In this document: piece by piece, positions 46,991 through 56,043 of the stretch
Layout of the letters: every line of letters starts with the position of its first letter
Numbering within the stretch: the stretch's first letter is position 1
Translations under genes and position numbers: made by a program
NCBI GenBank assembly: GCA_022614805.1
Contig: JAKEHY010000017.1
Location: 81,758-145,757 of the forward strand
DNA from: Candidatus Zixiibacteriota bacterium
Lineage (GTDB): Bacteria > Zixibacteria > MSB-5A5 > DSPP01
Length of the DNA stretch: 64,000 nucleotides
Reading direction: 5' to 3'
The notes under the pieces: model-generated
What the model saw: only the letters and a program-made list of their open reading frames with translations
Told to the model about the DNA's origin: nothing
The model's database searches: none

Positions 46991-48109
46991 GTGTCAAAAT
47001 ATACATTTTTCAGCTTGCTCGGGCTTTACTTCTATTGTTTGCCAGCCGTAGGAATGGCCCAGGATGAACCGGAAAAAGAAGTTCCCTGGCGCCTGCACGG
47101 CTATGGCGAACTGCACTTCAATCATCCCAAATCCGGGGCGATGTCCCAAGCCGCCGGGGATGAAATCGACATCCACCGCTGGGTCATCGGGCTGGCCTAC
47201 GAGTTCTCCGACCGCATCCGGATGGATATGGAACTGGACTTCGAACACGCCTTCAACGAGCCGGAATTCGAATACGGCTATCTTGAATTTGACCTGACCC
47301 CAACCCTTTCCGCCCGGGTCGGCTCGGTTCTGATGCCGGTTGGCCCGCTAAACGAATTCCACGAACCACCCCTTTTCTATTCCGTCGAACGCCCCTATAC
47401 CGAAGCGAGCCTGATTCCCACCACCTGGCAGGAAAACGGCGCCGGTTTGGTGGGACGTTTTATGCAGGGAAAGGTCGCCTTCCGCGCCTATGCCACCGCC
47501 GGACTGGATGCCTACAAATTCACGACCCTGGATGGCCTGCGCAAAGGCCGCAGCAAAAGCGTAAAGTCCAAAATCGAGGATTGGGCCGGGGTGGGACGAG
47601 TCGAGGTTTCTCCCAATAAATATGTGACTCTCGCCACTTCCGGCTATGTGGGCGGCGCAGACCAATCCGATTCTTCTTTGGGTTACGCGTTGGTCAAAAT
47701 TTGGGAAGGAGACCTGAAATTTAAATATGAGGGCTTCGAACTTTCCGGCACTTTTCTACGCACGGAAATAAACGGAGCCGAGAGGGTAAGTGCAGTGACG
47801 GGTGACACCATCGGCAGCGCGATGCAGGGGGGATATGTCGAAGCTGCCTACCGGTTCAAGAAACTGTTTTTTCCGGAAGGCAGTCGGGCTGATTTGGCTC
47901 TCTTCGCCCGCTACGAGCGCTTCAACACCAATCACGAAGTGCCGGCCGGTTACACGGCTGACAAACGGGCCCTGCGCCGGATTTTCACTACCGGTTTGGC
48001 CTTTTATCCATTATCTTCCGTGGTCTTGAAAGCCGACGGGGAATTCTGGAAGGATGGAACGGACGATAAAGTCGAGCGGCTGAACCTCGGCGCTGGCTTT
48101 ATGTTTTAA
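46991..48109 (+). CDS. Outer-membrane porin of the iron operon
   Basis: 372 residues from GTG 46991, which has AAGGAG six bases upstream and gives a clean signal peptide (MSKYTFFSLLGLYFYCLPAVG, then MAQDE). Barrel strands end in GAGFMF. Blocks LDFEHAFNEPEFEYGYLEFDL, LMPVGPLNEFHEPP and LIPTTWQENGAGLVG are shared with the porin at 28665-29834. The following genes are a CxxCxxC protein, feoA and feoB, so it most likely lets iron through the outer membrane. Confidence 0.82.
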   Translation: MSKYTFFSLLGLYFYCLPAVGMAQDEPEKEVPWRLHGYGELHFNHPKSGAMSQAAGDEIDIHRWVIGLAYEFSDRIRMDMELDFEHAFNEPEFEYGYLEFDLTPTLSARVGSVLMPVGPLNEFHEPPLFYSVERPYTEASLIPTTWQENGAGLVGRFMQGKVAFRAYATAGLDAYKFTTLDGLRKGRSKSVKSKIEDWAGVGRVEVSPNKYVTLATSGYVGGADQSDSSLGYALVKIWEGDLKFKYEGFELSGTFLRTEINGAERVSAVTGDTIGSAMQGGYVEAAYRFKKLFFPEGSRADLALFARYERFNTNHEVPAGYTADKRALRRIFTTGLAFYPLSSVVLKADGEFWKDGTDDKVERLNLGAGFMF

Positions 48110-48115
48110 GCGGGA

Positions 48116-48637
48116 ATGAAAATGAAAAAAACCATACTTGCCGCTCTTTTAACAGCCGGACTGGCCATCCAAGCCGATGGAGAAATCAAAAAGCACGAGA
48201 CCGCGCCATTCGCTCTTCTGTCGTTGAAGCTGGAAGGCTGCGCCTCCTGTGAGGGATGCCGGACGGCGATGCGCCAGGTGGTGCAGGGGGAAGCCAAGGC
48301 CTCCCGCATTAAACTGAACGGGATGACTTTGACGGCTGCCTTCGACCAGGCCGCCCAACTTCCGATTGGTCGGATTGCAAAAAGCTTGGAGGCCTCCGCC
48401 TCCCACCGTTTCTCGGTCGAAAAAATCCAGCTTTCGGTGAGCGGCACCAAAGTTACCGAAAACAATCATTCCTATTTGAAAATACCCCAAACCGGCCAGT
48501 TGTTCGAGCTTTCGGGTAACGATGTGGGAAGTTACGAGGATGGCAGTTCGCTCACCGTAAGCGGCATGGTGAGAAACTGGCAGGCCTCCTCCCCGCTTTT
48601 GGAAGTGACAAAAATCAAGAAAGCAGGCATCAACTAA
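48116..48637 (+). CDS. Exported CxxCxxC metal-binding protein with possible OB-like C-terminus
   Basis: 173 residues, 6 bp after the porin. Signal peptide (MKMKKTILAALLTAGLAIQADG), then a heavy-metal-associated-like half (SLKLEGCASCEGCRTAMRQVVQG) whose CASCEGC gives three clustered cysteines. The second half (TGQLFELSGNDVGSYEDGSSLTVSGMV) may be a small beta barrel of OB type. A periplasmic metal or electron carrier acting between the porin and FeoB is a reasonable idea, but I recognise no named family. ATG 48122 is an alternative start. Confidence 0.68.
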   Translation: MKMKKTILAALLTAGLAIQADGEIKKHETAPFALLSLKLEGCASCEGCRTAMRQVVQGEAKASRIKLNGMTLTAAFDQAAQLPIGRIAKSLEASASHRFSVEKIQLSVSGTKVTENNHSYLKIPQTGQLFELSGNDVGSYEDGSSLTVSGMVRNWQASSPLLEVTKIKKAGIN

Positions 48638-48640
48638 AAT

Positions 48641-48916
48641 ATGTTCGCCTTCCTTTTTCCTGCAGCTAAATCGGAAACGCCTCTGCAAATAAAATCGCTG
48701 GCGGAGCTGGAGGTCGGCCAAACCGGGCGGGTGATAAAAATCGCTGCCAAAGAGCCGCTCGCCCTGCACATCCTGGAAATCGGGCTGGTAACCGGCGCCC
48801 AGGTTCGCTACCTCCGCGCCGCCCCGTTGGGCGATCCGATTCAGGTGGAAGTGGACGGCTTTTTGCTTTCCCTCCGCAAAAAAGAGGCGGAGGCGGTTTT
48901 GATAGAAACAGAATGA
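48641..48916 (+). CDS. feoA: Ferrous iron transport protein A (FeoA)
   Basis: 91 residues, SH3-like: LAELEVGQTGRVIKIAAKEPLALHILEIGLVTGAQVRYLRAAPLGDPIQVEVDGF follows the FeoA pattern of a Leu/Met-E-x-G-L turn and GDP block. It binds or modulates FeoB. Three bases separate it from the CxxCxxC gene; feoB follows after 22 bp. Confidence 0.9.
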   Translation: MFAFLFPAAKSETPLQIKSLAELEVGQTGRVIKIAAKEPLALHILEIGLVTGAQVRYLRAAPLGDPIQVEVDGFLLSLRKKEAEAVLIETE

Positions 48917-48938
48917 TTTCGTAAGGGCGTATTGAATT

Positions 48939-51107
48939 ATGCCCAACGTACAAATGGCAATCGAGTCCCCCATTCAAAAGAAAACCTTCCGCATTGCCCT
49001 GGCCGGCAATCCCAACTGCGGCAAGACCACCCTTTTTAATGCCCTGACCGGCCTGCGGCAGAAGGTCGCCAATTACCCGGGCGTCACCGTCGAGAAAAAA
49101 ACCGGCCTGTGGGAAACCGAATCGTCCGTTTTGGAAGTCATCGACCTCCCCGGCTCTTATTCTCTGATTTCCCGCTCCCCCGACGAGGCGATGGTGCGCG
49201 ACCTGCTTTCCGGGTTCAGCGACAGCCCGCCCGATGCAACCATCTGCGTCGTGGACATCACCAACCTTTCCCGCCACCTGTACCTCGTCGGCCAGGTTAT
49301 CGAACTGGGCCGCCCGGTGGTGGTGGCGTTGACGATGGTGGACGAGGCCGAACGGCTCGGCCTGTCGGTAAACATCCCAAAACTCTCCGCCCATCTCGGT
49401 GTGCCTGTGGTGGAAGTTCTGGCAGCCAAGGGAATCGGCCTGAAAAAGCTGGGGGAAATGATGGAACGGGCGCTGGCCCAAAGCTGGGCGATTCCTCCCC
49501 GCAAATATCAACTGCCACCCGCCTTGGAAGGACGGCTGAAGCAATATTCCCCGCAGGCCGGCGCCACCGAGCTGCAAACCCTCTTGTGCGTCGCCGGCCA
49601 GCATACGCCGGTCTGTACGGAGAAACTGGAAAAAGTCGCCGCCAAAGTCCGGGGCGAATTGGGAGTGAACGAAGAGATTGTCCGGCGCTTCGTGGCCGAA
49701 GCCCGCTTCAAATGGCAGCAGGAGATAACCCGCGAAGTGGTGGAAAAAAACAAGAACCCGAAGGCCGATTGGACCCGTAAAATAGATAAATTTCTGCTGC
49801 ATCCCGCGCTCGGCCCCCTCATTCTGCTGGCCACCCTGACTTTGGTCTTCCAATCCATCTTCAAGTGGGCCCAGCCGCCGATGGATGCCATCGGATACGT
49901 GACAGGAAATCTTCTCCCTTCTTTAGCCAAACAGGTTTTGACCCCCGGCCCCTTGTTGAGCTTGATAAACGACGGCATCTTCGCCGGCGTCGGCGCGGTG
50001 ATAATTTTTCTCCCCCAGATTTTGCTCCTCTTTTTCTTTTTGACGGTGCTGGAAGACTCCGGCTATATGGCCCGGGCCGCCTTTCTGCTCGACCGCTTGA
50101 TGTCCAAAGTCGGCCTCTCCGGCAAAAGCTTCATCCCCCTGCTTTCTTCCTTCGCCTGTGCTATTCCGGGGATAATGGCGACGCGCACGATTCCCAACCG
50201 CCGCGACCGCCTGGCCACGATTTTGGTGGCCCCGCTGATGACCTGCTCCGCCCGGCTGGTGGTCTACACCCTTTTGATTGCCGCCTTCGCCCCCAACGTA
50301 AAGGTTTGGGGGCCCTTTGGCCTGCAGGGGATTTCGCTGCTCGGGCTCTACCTGCTCGGCATTCTTGCCGCTGCCGGCGTCGCCTTTTTGTTCCGCAAAA
50401 CGATTTTGCGCGGCCCGACCCCGCCGCTTTTGCTCGAATTGCCCCCCTACCGGTTGCCGCGGCTGAAGAATTTGGCGCTGACGCTTCTGGAGCGCGCCCA
50501 GCTCTTTTTGGTGTCGGCTGGAACGATAATCTTCGCCGTCTCCATTTTGCTCTGGGGCCTCTCCAGCTACCCCCGTTGGAGCAAAATTGAAAACCAGTTC
50601 AATCGGGAACGCGCGGTTATTGTAAATCGGCCCGAAGCCCCCCAGCGTGCGGCCGCCATGGATAAGTTGGAGCAAAAACTTTCGGCCGAGCGCCTGCGCC
50701 ACTCTTTCGCCGGTATATTGGGCCGGGCGTTCGAACCGGTTCTGGAACCGTTGGGCTTCGATTGGAAAATTGGCGTCGGCATTCTGGGCTCCTTCGCCGC
50801 CCGGGAAGTCTTCGTCTCCACAATGGGGGTGGTCTATGGCGTCGGTTCGGCGGCGGACGATAAAAATTTGACCGAAGAGTTGAAGGCCGATGTCAACCCT
50901 CAAACCGGCGCCCCCGTCTGGACTCCTTTGGTGGCGATAACCCTTCTGGTCTTTTATGCGTTCGCTTTGCAGTGTATGTCGACGATTGCCATTATGAAAC
51001 GAGAAACCAACGGCTGGCGCTGGCCCGCCTTCGCCTTTGTCTATATGACCGTCTTGGCCTACGGCGGCGCACTATTGACCCGCTGGCTGGGCCAGGCCTT
51101 CTTTTAA
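48939..51107 (+). CDS. feoB: Ferrous iron transporter FeoB
   Basis: 722 residues. G domain: GNPNCGKTTLFNAL (G1) and DLPGSYSL (G3); the G4 position reads LTMVDEAE, so the usual Asn of NxxD is Thr. The transmembrane part has GKSFIPLLSSFACAIPGIMATR, whose Cys lies in the transport region. It imports ferrous iron across the inner membrane. Fourth gene of the porin/CxxCxxC/feoA/feoB operon. Confidence 0.95.
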   Translation: MPNVQMAIESPIQKKTFRIALAGNPNCGKTTLFNALTGLRQKVANYPGVTVEKKTGLWETESSVLEVIDLPGSYSLISRSPDEAMVRDLLSGFSDSPPDATICVVDITNLSRHLYLVGQVIELGRPVVVALTMVDEAERLGLSVNIPKLSAHLGVPVVEVLAAKGIGLKKLGEMMERALAQSWAIPPRKYQLPPALEGRLKQYSPQAGATELQTLLCVAGQHTPVCTEKLEKVAAKVRGELGVNEEIVRRFVAEARFKWQQEITREVVEKNKNPKADWTRKIDKFLLHPALGPLILLATLTLVFQSIFKWAQPPMDAIGYVTGNLLPSLAKQVLTPGPLLSLINDGIFAGVGAVIIFLPQILLLFFFLTVLEDSGYMARAAFLLDRLMSKVGLSGKSFIPLLSSFACAIPGIMATRTIPNRRDRLATILVAPLMTCSARLVVYTLLIAAFAPNVKVWGPFGLQGISLLGLYLLGILAAAGVAFLFRKTILRGPTPPLLLELPPYRLPRLKNLALTLLERAQLFLVSAGTIIFAVSILLWGLSSYPRWSKIENQFNRERAVIVNRPEAPQRAAAMDKLEQKLSAERLRHSFAGILGRAFEPVLEPLGFDWKIGVGILGSFAAREVFVSTMGVVYGVGSAADDKNLTEELKADVNPQTGAPVWTPLVAITLLVFYAFALQCMSTIAIMKRETNGWRWPAFAFVYMTVLAYGGALLTRWLGQAFF

Positions 51108-51116
51108 GGAGATTCG

Positions 51117-51299
51117 ATGTTTCCGCTCGACATACCCATTGTGCTGCAGGACGGAATCGTCGCCGCCCTCTTTGTCTTTGCGGCGGGCTTTCTGCTTTAC
51201 AAAAAACTGCGCAAAAAATCCAAATCCTGCCCCGCCTGCAAAGGGAGCTGCACCCCGGCATCCAATCTTCCAGCCGCCCCCGGTTCCACACGACCATAA
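51117..51299 (+). CDS. FeoB-associated Cys-rich small membrane protein
   Basis: 60 residues, 9 bp after feoB, preceded by AAGGAG. One membrane helix (about residues 10-29, IVAALFVFAAGFLLYKKLRKK), then CPACKGSC. Small proteins of this type often follow feoB and are thought to assist or gate it. Confidence 0.8.
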   Translation: MFPLDIPIVLQDGIVAALFVFAAGFLLYKKLRKKSKSCPACKGSCTPASNLPAAPGSTRP

Positions 51300-51409
51300 T
51301 TCCGGAGCATTACTTAGCTCTAACCTTCAGTCTCTAATCGCCGTTTTTGTTGCGGGGATTCGACGTACCCAATTCCGGCCTGAACAAAATCGCGGCAGCA
51401 GGGTAGATT

Positions 51410-52720
51410 TTATATTTTAAGGCTTTTTCGTTCCTGCTTAAAAATTTGCCAGGCCAAAAGTCCGCCCGCCAAGGCCAAAGCGAGCGCCGCAAAAAAGAGG
51501 ACGAAATACGACAGATTCTCGAGAATCAACCCCCCCAGGCCGGGGAAAAACAGGATGGGAAACAAAAGGGTGTGCAAAAGCCCGATGTAGAGGGTGCGCG
51601 AAGCCTCCGAAGCGATTTTCAACAGATGATTCAAGTAGCCGACCGCCAGCCCCGAATTGGTGGCCCCGAGGGCGAAAAAAATGAAGGCGTAAAGAAAGGG
51701 GGAAAAACCGAAAAAGCCGGAACAGAGGGCCCAGATGGGGGCAAACAAAGCGCAAGCCGCCGAACCGACCAAAACCAGTCCGTCCCGGCCCCGGTTGGAA
51801 AAGGCGCTCCACCACAAGTTGGAGACCGCCAGCCCCAGAACCTCGGCCGAAACGAAAAGCCCGGCGGCGGCAACCGGAAAACCCAACTCCTGCCGGGCAA
51901 AGAGGACGTAAAACGGCGCCGCGACGGTATAGGTGCCGACCAGAAGCCGGGTGATGTACAGCCGCAAAAAATGCGGATCGGTCTTAAGAAGCCGGAAAGC
52001 CTCCCGCAGCCGCTGGAAGTAGGGAACTTTCGGGAGCCGGTTCGGCAACTCCGGCTCCTTCACCCAGGCGAACGAAAAAAGCCCGGCAAAGATGAAAAAA
52101 AAGGCGAACAAAAATAAAAGCTCGAAATTCCGGGGGAAGGGATTATAGTCCAGAATTTCGGCCACCAGGCGCCCGAAGGCGGCGGCCAAAAGCCCCCCCA
52201 CCGACATCCGCAGCCCCCAAAAACTGCCGCGCCGTTCCGGCGGCACGGTTTTGGAAACGATTTCCATAAACGCCACGCCGGCGAACCCGCCGCCGATGGA
52301 ATAAAGACCGTAAAAAAGAAAAAAGAAAAACAAAACCTCCCCCGGTTGCCGGTAAGAAGAAAAGAAAAAGGAAATCAAGAGGGCCGAAAAGACGGCCAAG
52401 CGAAAAAAAGCGGCGCCGACGTAAAAGGGCTTTTGCCGGGTGCGGTGGGCGGTCGCCGCCGCCACGAAAAGTTGAGGCATAAACCAGCCCACCTCGTGCA
52501 AGGCCGCCGCCGTGCCGACCAGAAAATGGGACTCGGTCAGCCGCGAAACGAAAAGGGGAAGGATGGTGTTGGCGTTCAGAAAGGCGGCGGAAGCGTTGAA
52601 GATGATTCCGTTGGTCACCCCCAGCCAGAAGTTCCGCCTTCGGAAGTCCGGCCCGGTTCCGGGCCGGTGCTCCGGCGGCCCGGCGGCGGTTTCAGCGGAA
52701 GAAGAACCCTCCTTTTCCAT
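51410..52720 (-). CDS. MFS transporter
   Basis: 436 residues with about 12 membrane helices and a charged N-terminus. Typical major-facilitator features: a first pair of helices with TNGIIFNASAAFLNANTILPLFVSRLTES, the cytoplasmic Arg-rich loop RTRQKPFYVGAAFFR and PERRGSFWGLRMSVGGLL. No substrate motif was recognised. It is convergent with the Feo operon and stands alone. Confidence 0.82.
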   Translation of the reverse strand: MEKEGSSSAETAAGPPEHRPGTGPDFRRRNFWLGVTNGIIFNASAAFLNANTILPLFVSRLTESHFLVGTAAALHEVGWFMPQLFVAAATAHRTRQKPFYVGAAFFRLAVFSALLISFFFSSYRQPGEVLFFFFLFYGLYSIGGGFAGVAFMEIVSKTVPPERRGSFWGLRMSVGGLLAAAFGRLVAEILDYNPFPRNFELLFLFAFFFIFAGLFSFAWVKEPELPNRLPKVPYFQRLREAFRLLKTDPHFLRLYITRLLVGTYTVAAPFYVLFARQELGFPVAAAGLFVSAEVLGLAVSNLWWSAFSNRGRDGLVLVGSAACALFAPIWALCSGFFGFSPFLYAFIFFALGATNSGLAVGYLNHLLKIASEASRTLYIGLLHTLLFPILFFPGLGGLILENLSYFVLFFAALALALAGGLLAWQIFKQERKSLKI

Positions 52721-52843
52721 TTTTTCATACTAAATAAAACGGAGGTTGCGGTCAAGGCGGCAACGCTCCGTCGAGATGCCCGCAAGTAGTGAATCAAAAA
52801 AAAGAAACGGCTCGTCGAAATGCACTATCGGCTTGATTATTTT

Positions 52844-52861
52844 CCTCCCCTGTAGGGGAGG
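52844..52861. repeat. Short inverted repeat CCTCCCC-N4-GGGGAGG
   Basis: CCTCCCCTGTAGGGGAGG, followed by ATTAAGGTGGGG, in the 230-bp gap between the MFS and TPR genes. It belongs with the GC-rich repeats seen at 62.6-63.6 kb. Confidence 0.6.
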
Positions 52862-52950
52862 ATTAAGGTGGGGTTAAATCAATGGAGCGGGTCTGCCCGA
52901 CCCATGCTTCTGAGGCGATAGAGCTTTCCGACCTATGAATCCGCCTTTTG

Positions 52951-55167
52951 CTACCGTATCTGCTGCAGGGCGTTGGGGTCCGAAACCGGCGGCCTTACCA
53001 AAAGTTTGTAGATAAAAAAGGTGTTGACCTGCGAAGGGGGAACGCGCACCATATCAAACTCGGTCTGCTCCACGGCTCGTACGGCTTCCCGGTTTACGGC
53101 ATCGCTTTCCGTGGGGTTTTGAAGCTCGATGCGGCGCACTTTCCCTTCAAAATCCAGAAGAATCTTGAAGACCAGCCGGGTTCTGATATTCTTGTCGATT
53201 TCCGAAGCCGGATAAACAAAATTTCCATCCTTTATCACGGGCGGCGCCAGGGGAAAACTTAGAAACCCCATTTTCAAGGAATCCTCGGGGGAAAAAGTAT
53301 CCAGCGTGTCGGCCGGGCGGGTCGTATCCTGCCTTGCCGCCGTGTCGGCCTGTGCCAAAAAGGGTGCTGCCGACGTCGTATCCGGCTTTCGGGTCTCCGG
53401 GAGAGCCAGCCCCACTTTTTCCTTGGCTCGCTGCGCATAAGGGGTGTCGGGATATTTTTTCAGCACCTCCTGATAGGCCAAAACCGCCGCTGAATCATTG
53501 GTGGAATCCCGGTAGGCCTCGGAAAGCATCCCCAAACTCAAAAGCGCTTTGGGGGCGTATTCCGATTGCGGAAAACGCTCCGGTATGGAACCAAAAATCT
53601 GCCGGGCGCTGTCGATTTGCCCCCCTTCCCAGAACCGCTCCGCCTGGCGGTACACCGCTTCGGGATACCCGCTGTCCGCCGGCGTTCCCAAAAGCCCCAA
53701 CCGCGAAAGGGCCTCTTTGGCGTAGTCCGAATGCGAATAATCCGACAAAAGTTTGCGATACGCGGAGTTAGCGGAAACCGAATCGCCAAAATTTTCCTGT
53801 TTCAAAACCCCATATGCCAAAAGCGCTTTGGGGGCGGTCGCCGTTTGGGGAAACTTTTCAAAAGCGGTCTGGTAGGCCCACAAAGCCGAGTCCGGCTTTT
53901 TCAAGGAAAGACGGTACACCTCCGCCAGCAAATACCAGGAGTTGGCCAGCCTGGTCGAATCCGTAACGGCGGGACGGTAGGCGGGTTGGGCAGAATCGGA
54001 CAAAGCCGCGTACCGTTTGGTGGAATCCGGCTGGGTGGAATCAAACGAAGAATCCGGAACCAAAGCCAACTCTTTTTGGAAGCTTTCAAAACGGCTGATT
54101 TCCTGCGAACGGGCCAAAGCCTCCTGCAGGACGTTCGGAGGGGGGCTTTCTTTGGAAACCTGCTCGAGGTTTTCCTTGGCCTGCCTCAAATCCCCCAGTT
54201 TTTCCTGAAAGATTTTCCCCATTTCCAGGTAGGCCCGGGCCGAAACCGGCTGGCCTTTGAAATAGCCGGTCATCCCGCGCAAAATTTCCATGGCCTTGGG
54301 AACGGAATCCAAAACCACGTACCCCTGGGCCACCTTCAGCTTCAAGTCCCCGAGATTGGATAAATAGCGGGAATCTTTGGCGAGCCGCTCGACCAGAAGA
54401 ATCCCGTCTTTCGCCCGTCCGATTTTATAGGCGCAGTCGGCCGCCGCCAGAGCGGAGTTGTACGCCCGCTCCACCGAGGGGGAATGCTCCAAAACCCGGG
54501 TGTAGGCCCCGTAGGCCTCCGGGTATTTTTCCTGCTGGAAAAAGACCGCCCCCAGCCGGAAATACAGATAGGCCTTGCTCTCTTTTTTGACGGGATAGGC
54601 CAAAACCTTTTGGTAGGCGGCGGCGGCGGAAGGATAATCCCCCAACGCAAAGTAGCTTTCGGCCGCCACCAAAGCCAGCTCCCCCTTGATTTCCTTGGAT
54701 TTGACTTCGTCAAGGGCGCGGTTGGCAAAGTCGCGCGCCCCCTCCGGCCGCCCGCTTTTAAGAATCGAGCGGGCCAAATAAAGCTTCGATTCCGGGGCCA
54801 GTTTGGAATTCGGAAAACCGTTCAACAGTTCTTCGAATTTCCCCTGCGCTTTGAAATGCTCCCCCATATTGTAATAGGAGCGGCCGATGAGAAACAGGGC
54901 GTCGTCCGCCCAGCTCGATTTGGGATGGAAGGTCAGAACTTTGGAGGCCCATTTGATGGCGGTTTGGTACTCGGAAGCGGCCGTCCCGTCCGCCGCCTCC
55001 CGCCCCGATTTTTTCTGGGCTTTTTCCGCCTTGGAGTAGCTTTTTTGGGCCAGATAGAAGGTGTTGAAATAAACGCAGCCGGAAAAAACGAAAAGGCCCA
55101 CACACGCCATCGCCGCGGCACTTCCAAACAGGCCTTTCTTTGTCAATCCCTTGTTTTTCCTAACCAT
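52951..55167 (-). CDS. TPR lipoprotein with C-terminal TonB domain
   Basis: 738 residues from ATG 55167; the open frame extends 18 codons further, but this start gives a lipoprotein signal with cysteine in VFSGCVYFNTFY. About ten TPR/YbgF-like helical repeats follow (for example WADDALFLIGRSYYNMGEHFKAQ, ALLAYGVLKQENFGDSVSANSAYRKLL). The last ~95 residues are a TonB C-terminal domain (EIDKNIRTRLVFKILLDFEGKVRRIELQNPTESDAVNREAVRAVEQTEFD). Likely an envelope organiser; fusion of a TPR lipoprotein with a TonB_C domain is unusual. Confidence 0.8.
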   Translation of the reverse strand: MVRKNKGLTKKGLFGSAAAMACVGLFVFSGCVYFNTFYLAQKSYSKAEKAQKKSGREAADGTAASEYQTAIKWASKVLTFHPKSSWADDALFLIGRSYYNMGEHFKAQGKFEELLNGFPNSKLAPESKLYLARSILKSGRPEGARDFANRALDEVKSKEIKGELALVAAESYFALGDYPSAAAAYQKVLAYPVKKESKAYLYFRLGAVFFQQEKYPEAYGAYTRVLEHSPSVERAYNSALAAADCAYKIGRAKDGILLVERLAKDSRYLSNLGDLKLKVAQGYVVLDSVPKAMEILRGMTGYFKGQPVSARAYLEMGKIFQEKLGDLRQAKENLEQVSKESPPPNVLQEALARSQEISRFESFQKELALVPDSSFDSTQPDSTKRYAALSDSAQPAYRPAVTDSTRLANSWYLLAEVYRLSLKKPDSALWAYQTAFEKFPQTATAPKALLAYGVLKQENFGDSVSANSAYRKLLSDYSHSDYAKEALSRLGLLGTPADSGYPEAVYRQAERFWEGGQIDSARQIFGSIPERFPQSEYAPKALLSLGMLSEAYRDSTNDSAAVLAYQEVLKKYPDTPYAQRAKEKVGLALPETRKPDTTSAAPFLAQADTAARQDTTRPADTLDTFSPEDSLKMGFLSFPLAPPVIKDGNFVYPASEIDKNIRTRLVFKILLDFEGKVRRIELQNPTESDAVNREAVRAVEQTEFDMVRVPPSQVNTFFIYKLLVRPPVSDPNALQQIR

Positions 55168-55284
55168 GCCTTCGCAATCTTTTCCCGGTTTTTCCTCCTT
55201 TCGTTTGAGGCCAAGCCGCAAGCCCGAAGTCGGGTTTTCTCTGTTGAATAATATACACCCGAAACCGCTCTTTCCAACCGCTTT

Positions 55285-56043
55285 TTATATCCGATCCACC
55301 TTTTCGGCCATCCGGGCCAGCTCCCCCAGATACCCGAAAAAGAGTTTTTCCATTTCGGTTTTGGTAACTTTAATCTCTCCCGCCCGCGCCCGGCCTATTT
55401 CCAAAAGCACGGCGGTGTCCAGCCCGAAGTGCTCGGAGACCCGTTCCACCAGTTCGCGCACGTCCCGCACCACCCGTTTTTCACGGAGGTAAACGATTCC
55501 GAAAAAGATGACCCGCAGCGAGTTAAAGGAGCGGGACAAAATGGACAGAAGTCGCGCTTCATCTCCGTCTGATTCCAGATAGGCTTGGCGGGCCAAAAGC
55601 AGCTTTCCCTTGATTTCCCGTTCCAACTCCAAGCGCAAGAGCTTGGGGTCGATGTTTATTCCCTCCAGCACGTTTTGACCCAAAAGCAAAACGTGAAAGG
55701 AGCGGATGTCCAGAAACTCCAGCGGGAAGGTGTCGGTCGAGTGGCGGATGTAGGTGGGGTCAAGAATTAGGGGCGTGGCAATCGGCGGTTTCTCCACTGC
55801 GGCTCGAAGACTGCGGTATTCCGAAAGTTCCTCCGGACTCACCCGGTCCAGCGCGACCAGCAGGTTTATGTTCGAACGTTTGGGAACGTAGGCCCCCCGG
55901 GCCGTCGAGCCGAATAAGAGAACGCCCAAAAGCCTTTCGGCGTAGGCGGCTTTGAGCTTTTCGACAAAGCGGCCCAGTTTTTCGGGAACGTCCGCCTCCA
56001 CGTTCGGGAGCTGCACGCCTTCCAAAATCGTCGGTTTGTTCAT
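55285..56043 (-). CDS. Nucleotidyltransferase-fold protein with altered catalytic residues
   Basis: 252 residues from ATG 56043, preceded by AGGAGG and overlapping the sirtuin stop by 4 bp. LLGVLLFGSTARGAYVPKRSNINLLVAL is the pol-beta-like nucleotidyltransferase pattern GSxxRG, but the DxD that binds catalytic metal (usually SDIDLLV) reads NIN. The rest is helical. It may therefore bind nucleotides or act as a non-catalytic partner. The tight link to the sirtuin gene suggests they work together. Confidence 0.7.
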   Translation of the reverse strand: MNKPTILEGVQLPNVEADVPEKLGRFVEKLKAAYAERLLGVLLFGSTARGAYVPKRSNINLLVALDRVSPEELSEYRSLRAAVEKPPIATPLILDPTYIRHSTDTFPLEFLDIRSFHVLLLGQNVLEGINIDPKLLRLELEREIKGKLLLARQAYLESDGDEARLLSILSRSFNSLRVIFFGIVYLREKRVVRDVRELVERVSEHFGLDTAVLLEIGRARAGEIKVTKTEMEKLFFGYLGELARMAEKVDRI

